The notes beneath the pieces were generated by a model. That model did not search any database. It was given only the letters and a program-made list of their open reading frames with translations, and had not been told where the DNA came from. From Puniceicoccaceae bacterium (GTDB lineage: Bacteria > Verrucomicrobiota > Verrucomicrobiia > Opitutales > Opitutaceae): a stretch of 64,000 nucleotides of DNA. Positions 42,833 through 51,329 of the stretch are shown here, piece by piece (position 1 is the first letter of the stretch; each line of letters begins with the position of its first letter). The stretch lies in assembly GCA_007695295.1 (NCBI GenBank), contig REEB01000129.1, positions 1 to 64,000 on the forward strand, given 5' to 3'. The position numbers and the translations under genes are program-made.

Positions 42833-45730
42833 ATGCCCGCAACCATCGCCACCCTTGCGCTCGGGATTCTTCTCATCCTGGTCCTGACGCCCCTGGCGCA
42901 ATTTCTGACGGTGATGACGGTCAATGCGGATATCGAGACCGGCACTCCGGTAGGTTGGGCGGTGGGCCTGATTTTCAGCCTCGTCCTGGTGATGGCCGCA
43001 TTGCGGGCGTTGGCCCGGTGGGCGCCACTGGGGCCCGGCCGGCTCGTCGTGCTCTATGCTATGCTGACCCTGGCAGTGCCGCTGATGAATCTCGGACTCG
43101 TGCGGCCTTTTTACAATGCCTCCATGGCGGTGGTGGAGACTTACCTTCACTTTTCGGTCAACACCTACCGCATTGCCTACAACTCCCTTCATCCCGACTG
43201 GTTTCCGAAGATTCCAACCCTCGATGGTCTCGCCTGGCACCAGGCTGAGCGGACGCTCGAGCTGCTGGACGACTCCGCAGCCGGCCGCGAACGGGAGGAA
43301 GCCGGGGCGTTGCTGGCCCGGGCGCTCCGGGAAGCCGAAAGTGGATTGAAGTTGCTTGGCGAGGCCGAGGACGCGGCGATCGTCCGCACGCTCGCTGATG
43401 TCCGTGACCGCTACGGGCGCGCGGCCCTCCGTGGCGCGGTCGGCCGGCTCGGGCCGGACCAGATCCTCAGGATCGATGATCTCGGCGCCGGGGACGTCTT
43501 GGCTGCTTGGGGTCTGGCGGCCCCCTTGGCGGAGCGGCGGGCCAAGGTGATGGAGGCCAGCCGGCGGGCCGCGGCGGAGCTGCCCGCGCTTCTCAATGGC
43601 ATCAGCGAGCTGGAGCTGAGCCTGGTGCCGGAGGTGCGTTCCGCCATCGACCGCAGTTCCCAGGACCGCCTCGAAGCGGAGCTGCGGCGGCTGGCTCCGG
43701 AGGAGCACGACGCTCTGGAAAGCCGGGTCGCGACCGTGGTTGCTCCCCGCTTCGATGCGCTCCGGGAGCGGGTGGCGGCCTTGGGGCGGGCGGACCACGC
43801 GCTCGTCCGCCGCATGTTGCAGGAACGCGCCCGCGAACGGCTCGCGGCCATGGAGCGCTCCGCCTATGAGGCCGAACTGGCGGGTTTCGTCTACCGCGCC
43901 AACCGCAACGACCGCCTCGCGATGGCCCGACAGGATGGGACCGATGGTAGTCCGAATATGAATACCTACGGCTTCCGCCACACTCTCTGGCAGGATCCGG
44001 CGGCGCGCCAGGCCCGGGAGCGCCAGTCTTGGAGTGAGAACCTCTCCGATCTCGTCGCAGGCATCCCCTGGCAATTGTGGAGCGGTCCGCTCCTGCGCTG
44101 GGGCACGCTTTTTCTCTGCATCTTCCTGTTTCTCATGTGCCTGGCGGAGTGGCTGCGGCGCAAGTGGGTGGAACGGGAAAACCTGCCCTTCCCGCTGGTG
44201 GAAATCGCCGATCATCTCCTCCGGCCGGACCGAAAGCTGGAAAACGCGGAAGATCCCCGCGAGCCGGAGCCTCGCGACCGGCCCTTCAGCCCGGCCCTGC
44301 TCTCCGGCCTCGCCCTCGGTTTTCTCATTCTCTCCCTGGAAGCGATGGGACACTACAACCTCACCGGCGGAGAGTGGACCCTTTTCTTCGATGTATCCAA
44401 AAACTTGTTCACCACCGGTGCCCTCGCCGAGATTGACAAGGTGTTTTTTGTCATCTCCCCCATCGTGCTGGGGATCGCCTTTCTCGTCAGTCTCGAGGTC
44501 AGTTTTTCCATCTGGGTCAGTTTTGTGATCTACACGGCGGTGTTCTGGATCATCGGACTGCATCCAACGGCGATCCGCGACAGCGTCTATACCGGCTGGG
44601 CGGACGGGCGGTTTTATCCCTTCCCCATGGAGCAGATGATGGGCGCCTGTTTATGCTACACTCTCATCGTGCTATATAAATCCTGGAGTGCGGCCCGGGC
44701 ACCGGCACCGCCCGGTCCCGAGGGAGTCCTGGTGGCCTCGCCATTGATGAAAGCGGGCTTGGTCGGGCTGCCCCTGGTGGTGGCGGGGTTGCTTTGGAAC
44801 CTGGGCGTGCAAAGCATTCTGCTGCTGGTCCTCTTCGGGCTGGCGGTGCTGGCACAGACCATCGCGGTGGCCCGCGTGCGGGCGGAGACCGGCCTGCCCA
44901 CGCACCACATTTCCTACGAATTCACCAAGTTTCCCATGGTGCTCGGACTGACCGGGATGACCGGATCAAAGGTCTATGTCTCGTTTATATCAGTGGTGTT
45001 TCTCCCGGTGACGTTGCTTTTCCGGACCCTGCCGCAGATGTTGGAAAACCTCGAACTGGCCCGGCGGACGAAGGTGGCTTACGGCACCCTCGCCGTCGCT
45101 TCGATCCTGGCGGTGGTGACGGCCATTGGCGCCGGGTTGGTGAGTTTCCTCCTCTACTCCTACTATCTCGGCGAAAGCTTTCAGGGTGCCAGCGTGCATG
45201 CCGGCCAGGGGCCGGCGGGGGCGACCCAGTTGGCTTCCTATCCGCTCTGGGTTTCCCACTTTCGCGGGGAAGCGGGACTCGACCAATATACTTCGGTGCA
45301 CTGGGTGCGGATTGTCTTCGCGGTGGTGGGCTTCGGTGTGGTGGCGGCGCTGGCCTGGCTGCGGGGTCGGTTTCTTCGTTTTCCCATCCATCCGGTTGGT
45401 TACATGGTCGTGCTGCTGACGATTTATTACGGCTGGGCTTCCCCCTACTTCAAGGGGGATGCCGGAACCGGTGGGGCGACCTGGGTCTGGGGCAGCGTGC
45501 TCGTGGCCTGGATCCTGAAAAAGCTCATCATCAAATACGGCGGCATGAACACCTACAAGGCGGCCAAGCCCTTCTTCATCGGCCTGGTGGTTGGATCGGT
45601 CCTGGCGATCTTTGCCTGGAACGTGCTCGACCTGACCGCGACCCTGCTCGCCGAGCACTGGCTGGAAAGCCCCGGAGACTTCATCCGCGCTTTTCTCGAC
45701 ACCCGGCCGTATTCACCCAGGTATTACTGA
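42833..45730 (+). CDS. Large DUF6785-type integral membrane protein
   Basis: A 965-residue polytopic protein. Three N-terminal membrane segments (residues ~5-105) are followed by ~280 mainly helical, charged residues, perhaps extracytoplasmic (e.g. ELPALLNGISELELSLVPE, RRMLQERARERLAAMERSAYEAEL), and then ~10 membrane segments to the C-terminus. WQLWSGPLLRWGTLFLCIFLFLMCLAEWLRRKWVERENLPFPLVEIADHLL matches DUF6785, found in transporter-like proteins of Planctomycetota and Verrucomicrobiota and resembling OPT/YSL transporters. Function is unknown. It is 6 bases downstream of the ABC ATPase gene and 4 bases upstream of the FtsX-like gene. The helical insert is unusual for a transporter. Confidence 0.75.
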   Translation: MPATIATLALGILLILVLTPLAQFLTVMTVNADIETGTPVGWAVGLIFSLVLVMAALRALARWAPLGPGRLVVLYAMLTLAVPLMNLGLVRPFYNASMAVVETYLHFSVNTYRIAYNSLHPDWFPKIPTLDGLAWHQAERTLELLDDSAAGREREEAGALLARALREAESGLKLLGEAEDAAIVRTLADVRDRYGRAALRGAVGRLGPDQILRIDDLGAGDVLAAWGLAAPLAERRAKVMEASRRAAAELPALLNGISELELSLVPEVRSAIDRSSQDRLEAELRRLAPEEHDALESRVATVVAPRFDALRERVAALGRADHALVRRMLQERARERLAAMERSAYEAELAGFVYRANRNDRLAMARQDGTDGSPNMNTYGFRHTLWQDPAARQARERQSWSENLSDLVAGIPWQLWSGPLLRWGTLFLCIFLFLMCLAEWLRRKWVERENLPFPLVEIADHLLRPDRKLENAEDPREPEPRDRPFSPALLSGLALGFLILSLEAMGHYNLTGGEWTLFFDVSKNLFTTGALAEIDKVFFVISPIVLGIAFLVSLEVSFSIWVSFVIYTAVFWIIGLHPTAIRDSVYTGWADGRFYPFPMEQMMGACLCYTLIVLYKSWSAARAPAPPGPEGVLVASPLMKAGLVGLPLVVAGLLWNLGVQSILLLVLFGLAVLAQTIAVARVRAETGLPTHHISYEFTKFPMVLGLTGMTGSKVYVSFISVVFLPVTLLFRTLPQMLENLELARRTKVAYGTLAVASILAVVTAIGAGLVSFLLYSYYLGESFQGASVHAGQGPAGATQLASYPLWVSHFRGEAGLDQYTSVHWVRIVFAVVGFGVVAALAWLRGRFLRFPIHPVGYMVVLLTIYYGWASPYFKGDAGTGGATWVWGSVLVAWILKKLIIKYGGMNTYKAAKPFFIGLVVGSVLAIFAWNVLDLTATLLAEHWLESPGDFIRAFLDTRPYSPRYY

Positions 45731-45734
45731 CGCC

Positions 45735-48700
45735 ATGACGACCAACCGGAGCAACGGGCGGATCAATGGCCGCGGACAGGGTGGGGCGGGCTCCCCGGCC
45801 CGGGATGGGTCGTCGCCGGCCCGGTGGATCCGGCTTGCCATGGCCTTGATCCCGGCTCTCTCGGCGGCGGCGGCGGCCGGCATCGCGGGGGACCTCAACC
45901 GTACCTTGGTTTCCCAGCTCGCACCCGGCGAACGGCATCGGTTGGAGTCGCTGGCTGCGCTTTCCCCTTCGTTTCTGGAAAGCCTCGAGGCCTTGGCCGC
46001 GCCTTCGGAAGTCGAAGTGCGCACCCGCGCCCTGCTGGAGGTGGACACACTTTTCATCGGCCATCGCTCCACCGATGAAGAAGGACGCGCCCGCATTCAC
46101 CACCACTTGGAGGCCGTTGCCCGGGAGCTGGAGCCGTATGGCGTCGAACATCTCGGTGTCCTCCGCGCCGAAGCGACAGTCCCCGTGGAACTTGACCGAC
46201 GGGTCGATCCCGCCGACCGCGAACCGCCCTCGCGGATCGAAGCCGGCGGACAGTCCTGGCGAATCCATCCGGTCTGGCCCAACGGAGCCATGCCCTCCCT
46301 GGCACCGGCGGAGGGGTTGAGCGGCCCGCTCATCGACACGGGGCACGCCAGCTGGGAGGCGATTGAAGGGCTGCCGCTCGATGGGGCGATTGCCTTGATG
46401 GATTTCGCCGGAGGACGGAACTTCGAGCGGCTCTTCGCCCACGGAGTCAGGGCGGTGATCGTATTGGAATCGCCTTCGATGAGCCGCCACCAGGCCGAGA
46501 ATCTTTTCTTCAACACTCCGGCGGCCTTTCCCAGATTCTACGCGGAAGCCGCGGAGGCCCGCGAACTGCGCGCCCTGGCCGCCACTCCGGGCACGCGAGT
46601 GACGGTCCACGGTGGCGCCATCTATGAAAACCGGATCGTTGAGACCCATTTCCTCTACCTGCCGCCCTCACCCGAGCGCACGTTTCAGCTCAAGGAGGGC
46701 GACCTGCTCGAACTCATCGCCGCTCACTATGGCCTGCGCAGCCGGGAGCTGATCGACGCCAACCAGCTCGAGTCGCCGGTTCTCCGCCCGGGGCAGCAAC
46801 TCCTCATTCCGGGCCGGGGCGCCACCCACACGGTTCGCGCCGGCGAGTGGGCGGACCGGCTGGCGGCCTTTCATGGACTGGACCCGCGGCGTCTGCTGGA
46901 GCACAATGGGCTCGGCGCCGAAGAGTTGGAGCCGGGGGTGGAACTACGCATCCCCGTGGCGGAGGAGCCGATCACGTTTTTCATTCCCATCGACAGCGTC
47001 TCCACGGTGCCCGGGGTGGCCCATGGCGCGAAGGTGGCGGGCAATTTAACGGCTGGTCTGATGCTCTTGGAACACTTTGCGCGCTCGCCCTTTCTTCACC
47101 GCAGCAAAGGGATCCTCTTTGTCTTTACGGATGGAGACTCCGTCGGCGGACTCGCCAGCCGCACCTTCGGCGAATACGCCATGCTGCGGGACGGGACCTT
47201 CGCATCGCGGGCGCAGCCGGCCGCAATGGGTGTGTCGCTGGAACGGTTGCGCGAAGCGGAGGCTTGGTTCGAGGGTGGGGCGGCGCCCGAGGCTGCCGCC
47301 CGCTGGCTGGTCGAGGAGTGGCTCCACGTACGCCTGGAGGATGTGAGGGTGGCGCTGGCGGAAGAGCGGATCGAGCACTTGGTGAAGCTTCCCACGCTCG
47401 AACCCTCGTCGGCCGCCCATGCCGCCACCGCCGCGGTCGTCGCTGACCTCGACAACCGCCTCGCCGAGCTCCTGGCGCTGAGGCGGCGTTCGGTGCTGGA
47501 CCGCAGCTTGGGCCAGGCCCAGCGCCTGGAGCGGCTGGCGGCGGAGCTGGCCCGTCCGGAGACGGCCGCCCGCTTCGGCCCGCTCGGGCTCGACCGCTCC
47601 ACTCTAGCGGTCCGTTTCCGGGCCGAATTGGAGGAAGTCCGGCGGCGGGAGGCCTACCATCGTAACAACCTCGAGGTCGTCGCCACCGTGCTCGACCGGC
47701 TGCAGGGGGCGGGTGGGGGCATCCGCCTCGGCTGGGCCATTGATCTCTCGTCCGGTTCTCCGCACCTCGGCATCACCGAGGGCAATGCCAGCCAGTTTCG
47801 TGTGCCCTATCCCGTCGCCTCCGGCCCGCTCGTGCGCGCCATCGGCACGCGTTTCCGCTCGGTCCTGGCTTTGGCCGCGGAACGGGCGGGCTGGCCGGAG
47901 GAGCGGGCCTTTGTCACCGACGAGGACCGGCGGGATTTCCCCGTGCTGCCGCACTTCGCGCCAGCCGCTTATCCGGAGTTTTGGACGCTCGGCAACCTCG
48001 CGGTGCTGCCCCTCGGAACGCTCAACGATCGTCTCGAATTGCTGGATACACCCCATGATGTGCCCGACCGCTTTGATTTCACCAACCTCGCCCTGCAGAT
48101 CCGCGGCCTGCTCGTGCTTGCCGCCCTCCAGGTCGAAAGCCCGCTCGACTCGCCGGCCCCTTCCCGGTTGACCCGGCGCCGCTTCGGCACCCTTGAGGGC
48201 CGCACCCTCCAGTTCAACCTCCGCTCCGGCATCGACGCCCAGGATCCGGTCCCGGGAGCCATCGTGTACTATCCCGCCACCAAAGCCTGGGAAGGAGAGA
48301 TCTCCGCGCACAACTCCATGGTCTACCGGGGCGTGCGCAAGGGGCTAGTCCGGATTGCCGGGCTCGACGGCCGCTACCGGATCCCCCTCGAAGCGGTTGA
48401 CCTGCCTTCCTGGCGGTATTCGGTTTTTGCCTACGGACTGAACCGCGAGAAGGCCCTCTTCGACCACGTCCACACTTTCGGCCAGGTCGGCACGGCCAAG
48501 CAATCGCCGGTCTTCCGCCTGCTTGACAGCCGGGTGGCGGAGAAGAACCTGGTCATGGCCGAGCTGCATCCGCTGGCCTTGGTGACCGGCCCGGATCCGG
48601 CCGACTACAGCACCATCGGAGGCGGGCAGTATGCGGAGCAAAATTACCAGGTGGTCGATGCGGTTCTGCGCGGCGAGCCGCGGCACTATGCCCTCGACAA

Positions 48701-51329
48701 TCCCCGCCTGCACTACGGGGAGCACCAGCCGCAGACCACCATCCTCTACCTCCCGGAAGGCTCCCGGGGGTCGCTGCTCTTCCAGTCGGGCGGCCGCTAC
48801 CGGCTCATGCTCGTGGGGGAGATGGATGCGGGCGGACGCGGCCGCGGCTGGAGGATCGGTCCGCTGCCGGACGGTGACCCCAATCGCGTGCTCCGGCTGG
48901 CCCCGTTGGCAATCGCCCGGCAGATGCAGGCGCTGGCGGAACACCGGCGCGATGAGTTCGCCCGCTTCGGGATCGCCTCGGAAACGGTCGACGCCGCCCT
49001 CCGCCGGAGCGCGGAGCAGGCCGCCCTCGCCACCGAGGCCGCCGCGGAGCACCGCTGGCGGGAAGCCGAGGGCGCCGCCCGGGAGGCCTGGGGCATCCTG
49101 CTGCGTACCTACCCGCGCGTCCTCCAAATGGGCCGGGAGGCCGTCTTCTCGGTCATCCTCCTGATGGCGCTGCTCGTGCCGGCGGCTTTCTTTCTTGAGC
49201 GACTGTTGGTCGGCGCCCGCCACATCGTCGCCCGCCTCGCGGGTACAGCGGGGTTCTTTGCGCTCGGCGTCCTGTTTCTCAACACCTTTCATCCCGCCTT
49301 CCAAATCGCGATTTCCCCCGTGATCGTGGTTGTCGCCTTCATCATGATCCTGATGTCGGTGATCGTGCTGGTGCTGGCCTATGGCCGCTTCGAAACCCTG
49401 CTGCGGCGGGCCCGAATCGAAGGCGGGGAGATCGAGAGCGAAGAGATCGCCCTCGCCAGTTCGCTGGCCACCGCCCTCTCCCTCGGGGTCTCCAACCTCC
49501 GGAAACGGCCCTCCCGGACTTTTCTGACCACCCTCACTGTCACCGTGCTGACCTTTTCGATCGTGGCCTTCGTCTCCGTCTCGGGCAGCGACGCCATCGC
49601 CAAGCGTAGTGTGGAGCTGGATACGGAAGTGGACGGACGCACGATCGTACCCGAGCCGCCGGTTTATGACGGAGTTCTCTTCCGCGCCTTTTACTGGCAG
49701 TCCCTGAGCGAGGCTTTTCTCTCCGCCATCGCAAGCGAGTTCGGCTCCCGGCACGAGACCGCCGTGCGCGCCCACTACATCGAGGTGGAAGGCGGCAACA
49801 ACGCCGACCGCGAGGGCGTCAACCAGATCGAAATCCGCCGGGGCGCCGCCACCACCATTGTCACCGGCCTCATGGCTTTCGAGCCCGCGGAAACGCGCTT
49901 CACGGGGCTGCACCGGGCGGTCGGCGGGGAGCAGTGGTTTCGCGCCCGGGATCCGGACACGGGCCGGGAGGCGGACCGCTTCACCGTCATCCTTCCCGAG
50001 ACCGCCGCCCACGATCTCGGGATCACCGGCGACGAAATCCTCGATGCCGACGGCAACCGCCGGCCGGAGGATGAACTGCCGCGGGTTTCCATGATGGGGC
50101 AGTCTTGGCGGGTGATCGGGATTCTGGATACAGAACGGGCGGACCGGATTCGCGATGTGAACGGCCGCAGCCCCGCCATGGTCGACTACCTGCGCAGCGC
50201 CATGACCCCGGGAGCGACCGGGGATCTGATCAACGAACCCACCATGGCCTACCACCTGAGCTGGCGCGAGCTGGCCCTGGTGCCGTGGGAGGCGCGGCGC
50301 GACGTGGGCGCGCGGCCGCGCTCGGTGGCGGTGAAATTCGCACCCGGGGATGACGGGGCGGCGTTTTTCGAAGGCATCGCGCTCCGGCTCAATCAGCCCG
50401 TCTTCGCCCATGTCGGCGGCGAACTGAGTTTCGTCACCACCCGCGTGCAGCGCACGGTGGGCGGCCTCGCGATGATCATTGTGCCCGTGCTCCTCTGCAT
50501 TCTGATCGTGCTCAACACCATGCTCGGGACCGTGGAGGAGCGGCGGGGTGAGGTCGGCATGCTCGGGGCCATCGGCCTTTCGCCCAACCAGATCTCGTTT
50601 TTGCTCCTCTCGGAATCAACCGTCTATTCTGTGCTCGGGATCGTGCTGGGTATCTTCGGCGGACTGTTTTTCGCCAATGCGATCAACTGGCTCGCGGCGG
50701 CGGGCATCCCGGTCTTCAGCACCCTTTCCTTCAATTTCACCTCGGTGACGGCGATGGCGCTCGCCCTTGCCACGGGCGGGGTCGTTTTGCTGGCCACCCT
50801 CATTCCGGCCCGCAAGGCCGCCGCGCTGGCCGCTCCCAGCGGGATGGCGCGGTGGGTGCTGCCGCCGCCGGCGGAGGACCGCACCATTGTCTTCGACCTG
50901 CCCTTCACCCTCACCCGCGGCAACGCCCTCGGGATGGTGGTGTTTTTCCGCCAGTTTCTTTCCAACCACCTCGAAAGCACCAGCGCCGACTTCAACTGCC
51001 GGCAGATCCGCGCCGGGCTGGCCGTCGATCCGGAAAACCGGCCCGCCCTCGAGCTGAGCGCCTCGATCTGGCTCACGCCCTACGACCTCGATGTGGCCCA
51101 GGAATTCCGGATGCAGGTCCAGGCCTCCGGCACGGAGGGCGTCTTCGCGGTCCGGATCATCCTGCGGCGGGTTTCCGGGGCGGAGGAAGCGTGGTTGAGG
51201 ACCAACTACGGCTTTCTCGATCTCGTGCGTCGGCAGTTCCTCTTCTGGCGCAATCTTCCCCCGGAGCGCCGCGAAGCCTACCTGAAGGAAGGCCGCCGGC
51301 TTCTTGAAACCACCGCCAGCCATGCCTGA
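45735..51329 (+). CDS. Giant FtsX-type permease with PA-like, LysM and pseudo-M28 extracytoplasmic regions
   Basis: An 1864-residue membrane protein. TM1 is near residues 30-52. A PA-like region spans ~205-310 (GAIALMDFAGGRNFERLFAHGVRAVIVL). Two LysM-like repeats lie at ~314-357 (FQLKEGDLLELIAAHYGLRSRELIDANQL) and ~363-408 (HTVRAGEWADRLAAFHGLDPRRLLEHNGL). An M28-like segment at ~413-470 (KVAGNLTAGLMLLEHFARSP, GILFVFTDGDSVGGLASRTFGE) lacks obvious metal ligands. TMs resume at ~1136; the FtsX/MacB core follows (NLRKRPSRTFLTTLTVTVLTFSIVAF at ~1255; VPVLLCILIVLNTMLGTVEERRGEVGMLGAIGLS at ~1580), then a soluble C-terminus of ~150 residues. It is a likely partner of the ATPase encoded upstream. Role inferred: ATP-driven envelope remodelling or sensing. 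Confidence 0.82.
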   Translation: MTTNRSNGRINGRGQGGAGSPARDGSSPARWIRLAMALIPALSAAAAAGIAGDLNRTLVSQLAPGERHRLESLAALSPSFLESLEALAAPSEVEVRTRALLEVDTLFIGHRSTDEEGRARIHHHLEAVARELEPYGVEHLGVLRAEATVPVELDRRVDPADREPPSRIEAGGQSWRIHPVWPNGAMPSLAPAEGLSGPLIDTGHASWEAIEGLPLDGAIALMDFAGGRNFERLFAHGVRAVIVLESPSMSRHQAENLFFNTPAAFPRFYAEAAEARELRALAATPGTRVTVHGGAIYENRIVETHFLYLPPSPERTFQLKEGDLLELIAAHYGLRSRELIDANQLESPVLRPGQQLLIPGRGATHTVRAGEWADRLAAFHGLDPRRLLEHNGLGAEELEPGVELRIPVAEEPITFFIPIDSVSTVPGVAHGAKVAGNLTAGLMLLEHFARSPFLHRSKGILFVFTDGDSVGGLASRTFGEYAMLRDGTFASRAQPAAMGVSLERLREAEAWFEGGAAPEAAARWLVEEWLHVRLEDVRVALAEERIEHLVKLPTLEPSSAAHAATAAVVADLDNRLAELLALRRRSVLDRSLGQAQRLERLAAELARPETAARFGPLGLDRSTLAVRFRAELEEVRRREAYHRNNLEVVATVLDRLQGAGGGIRLGWAIDLSSGSPHLGITEGNASQFRVPYPVASGPLVRAIGTRFRSVLALAAERAGWPEERAFVTDEDRRDFPVLPHFAPAAYPEFWTLGNLAVLPLGTLNDRLELLDTPHDVPDRFDFTNLALQIRGLLVLAALQVESPLDSPAPSRLTRRRFGTLEGRTLQFNLRSGIDAQDPVPGAIVYYPATKAWEGEISAHNSMVYRGVRKGLVRIAGLDGRYRIPLEAVDLPSWRYSVFAYGLNREKALFDHVHTFGQVGTAKQSPVFRLLDSRVAEKNLVMAELHPLALVTGPDPADYSTIGGGQYAEQNYQVVDAVLRGEPRHYALDNPRLHYGEHQPQTTILYLPEGSRGSLLFQSGGRYRLMLVGEMDAGGRGRGWRIGPLPDGDPNRVLRLAPLAIARQMQALAEHRRDEFARFGIASETVDAALRRSAEQAALATEAAAEHRWREAEGAAREAWGILLRTYPRVLQMGREAVFSVILLMALLVPAAFFLERLLVGARHIVARLAGTAGFFALGVLFLNTFHPAFQIAISPVIVVVAFIMILMSVIVLVLAYGRFETLLRRARIEGGEIESEEIALASSLATALSLGVSNLRKRPSRTFLTTLTVTVLTFSIVAFVSVSGSDAIAKRSVELDTEVDGRTIVPEPPVYDGVLFRAFYWQSLSEAFLSAIASEFGSRHETAVRAHYIEVEGGNNADREGVNQIEIRRGAATTIVTGLMAFEPAETRFTGLHRAVGGEQWFRARDPDTGREADRFTVILPETAAHDLGITGDEILDADGNRRPEDELPRVSMMGQSWRVIGILDTERADRIRDVNGRSPAMVDYLRSAMTPGATGDLINEPTMAYHLSWRELALVPWEARRDVGARPRSVAVKFAPGDDGAAFFEGIALRLNQPVFAHVGGELSFVTTRVQRTVGGLAMIIVPVLLCILIVLNTMLGTVEERRGEVGMLGAIGLSPNQISFLLLSESTVYSVLGIVLGIFGGLFFANAINWLAAAGIPVFSTLSFNFTSVTAMALALATGGVVLLATLIPARKAAALAAPSGMARWVLPPPAEDRTIVFDLPFTLTRGNALGMVVFFRQFLSNHLESTSADFNCRQIRAGLAVDPENRPALELSASIWLTPYDLDVAQEFRMQVQASGTEGVFAVRIILRRVSGAEEAWLRTNYGFLDLVRRQFLFWRNLPPERREAYLKEGRRLLETTASHA

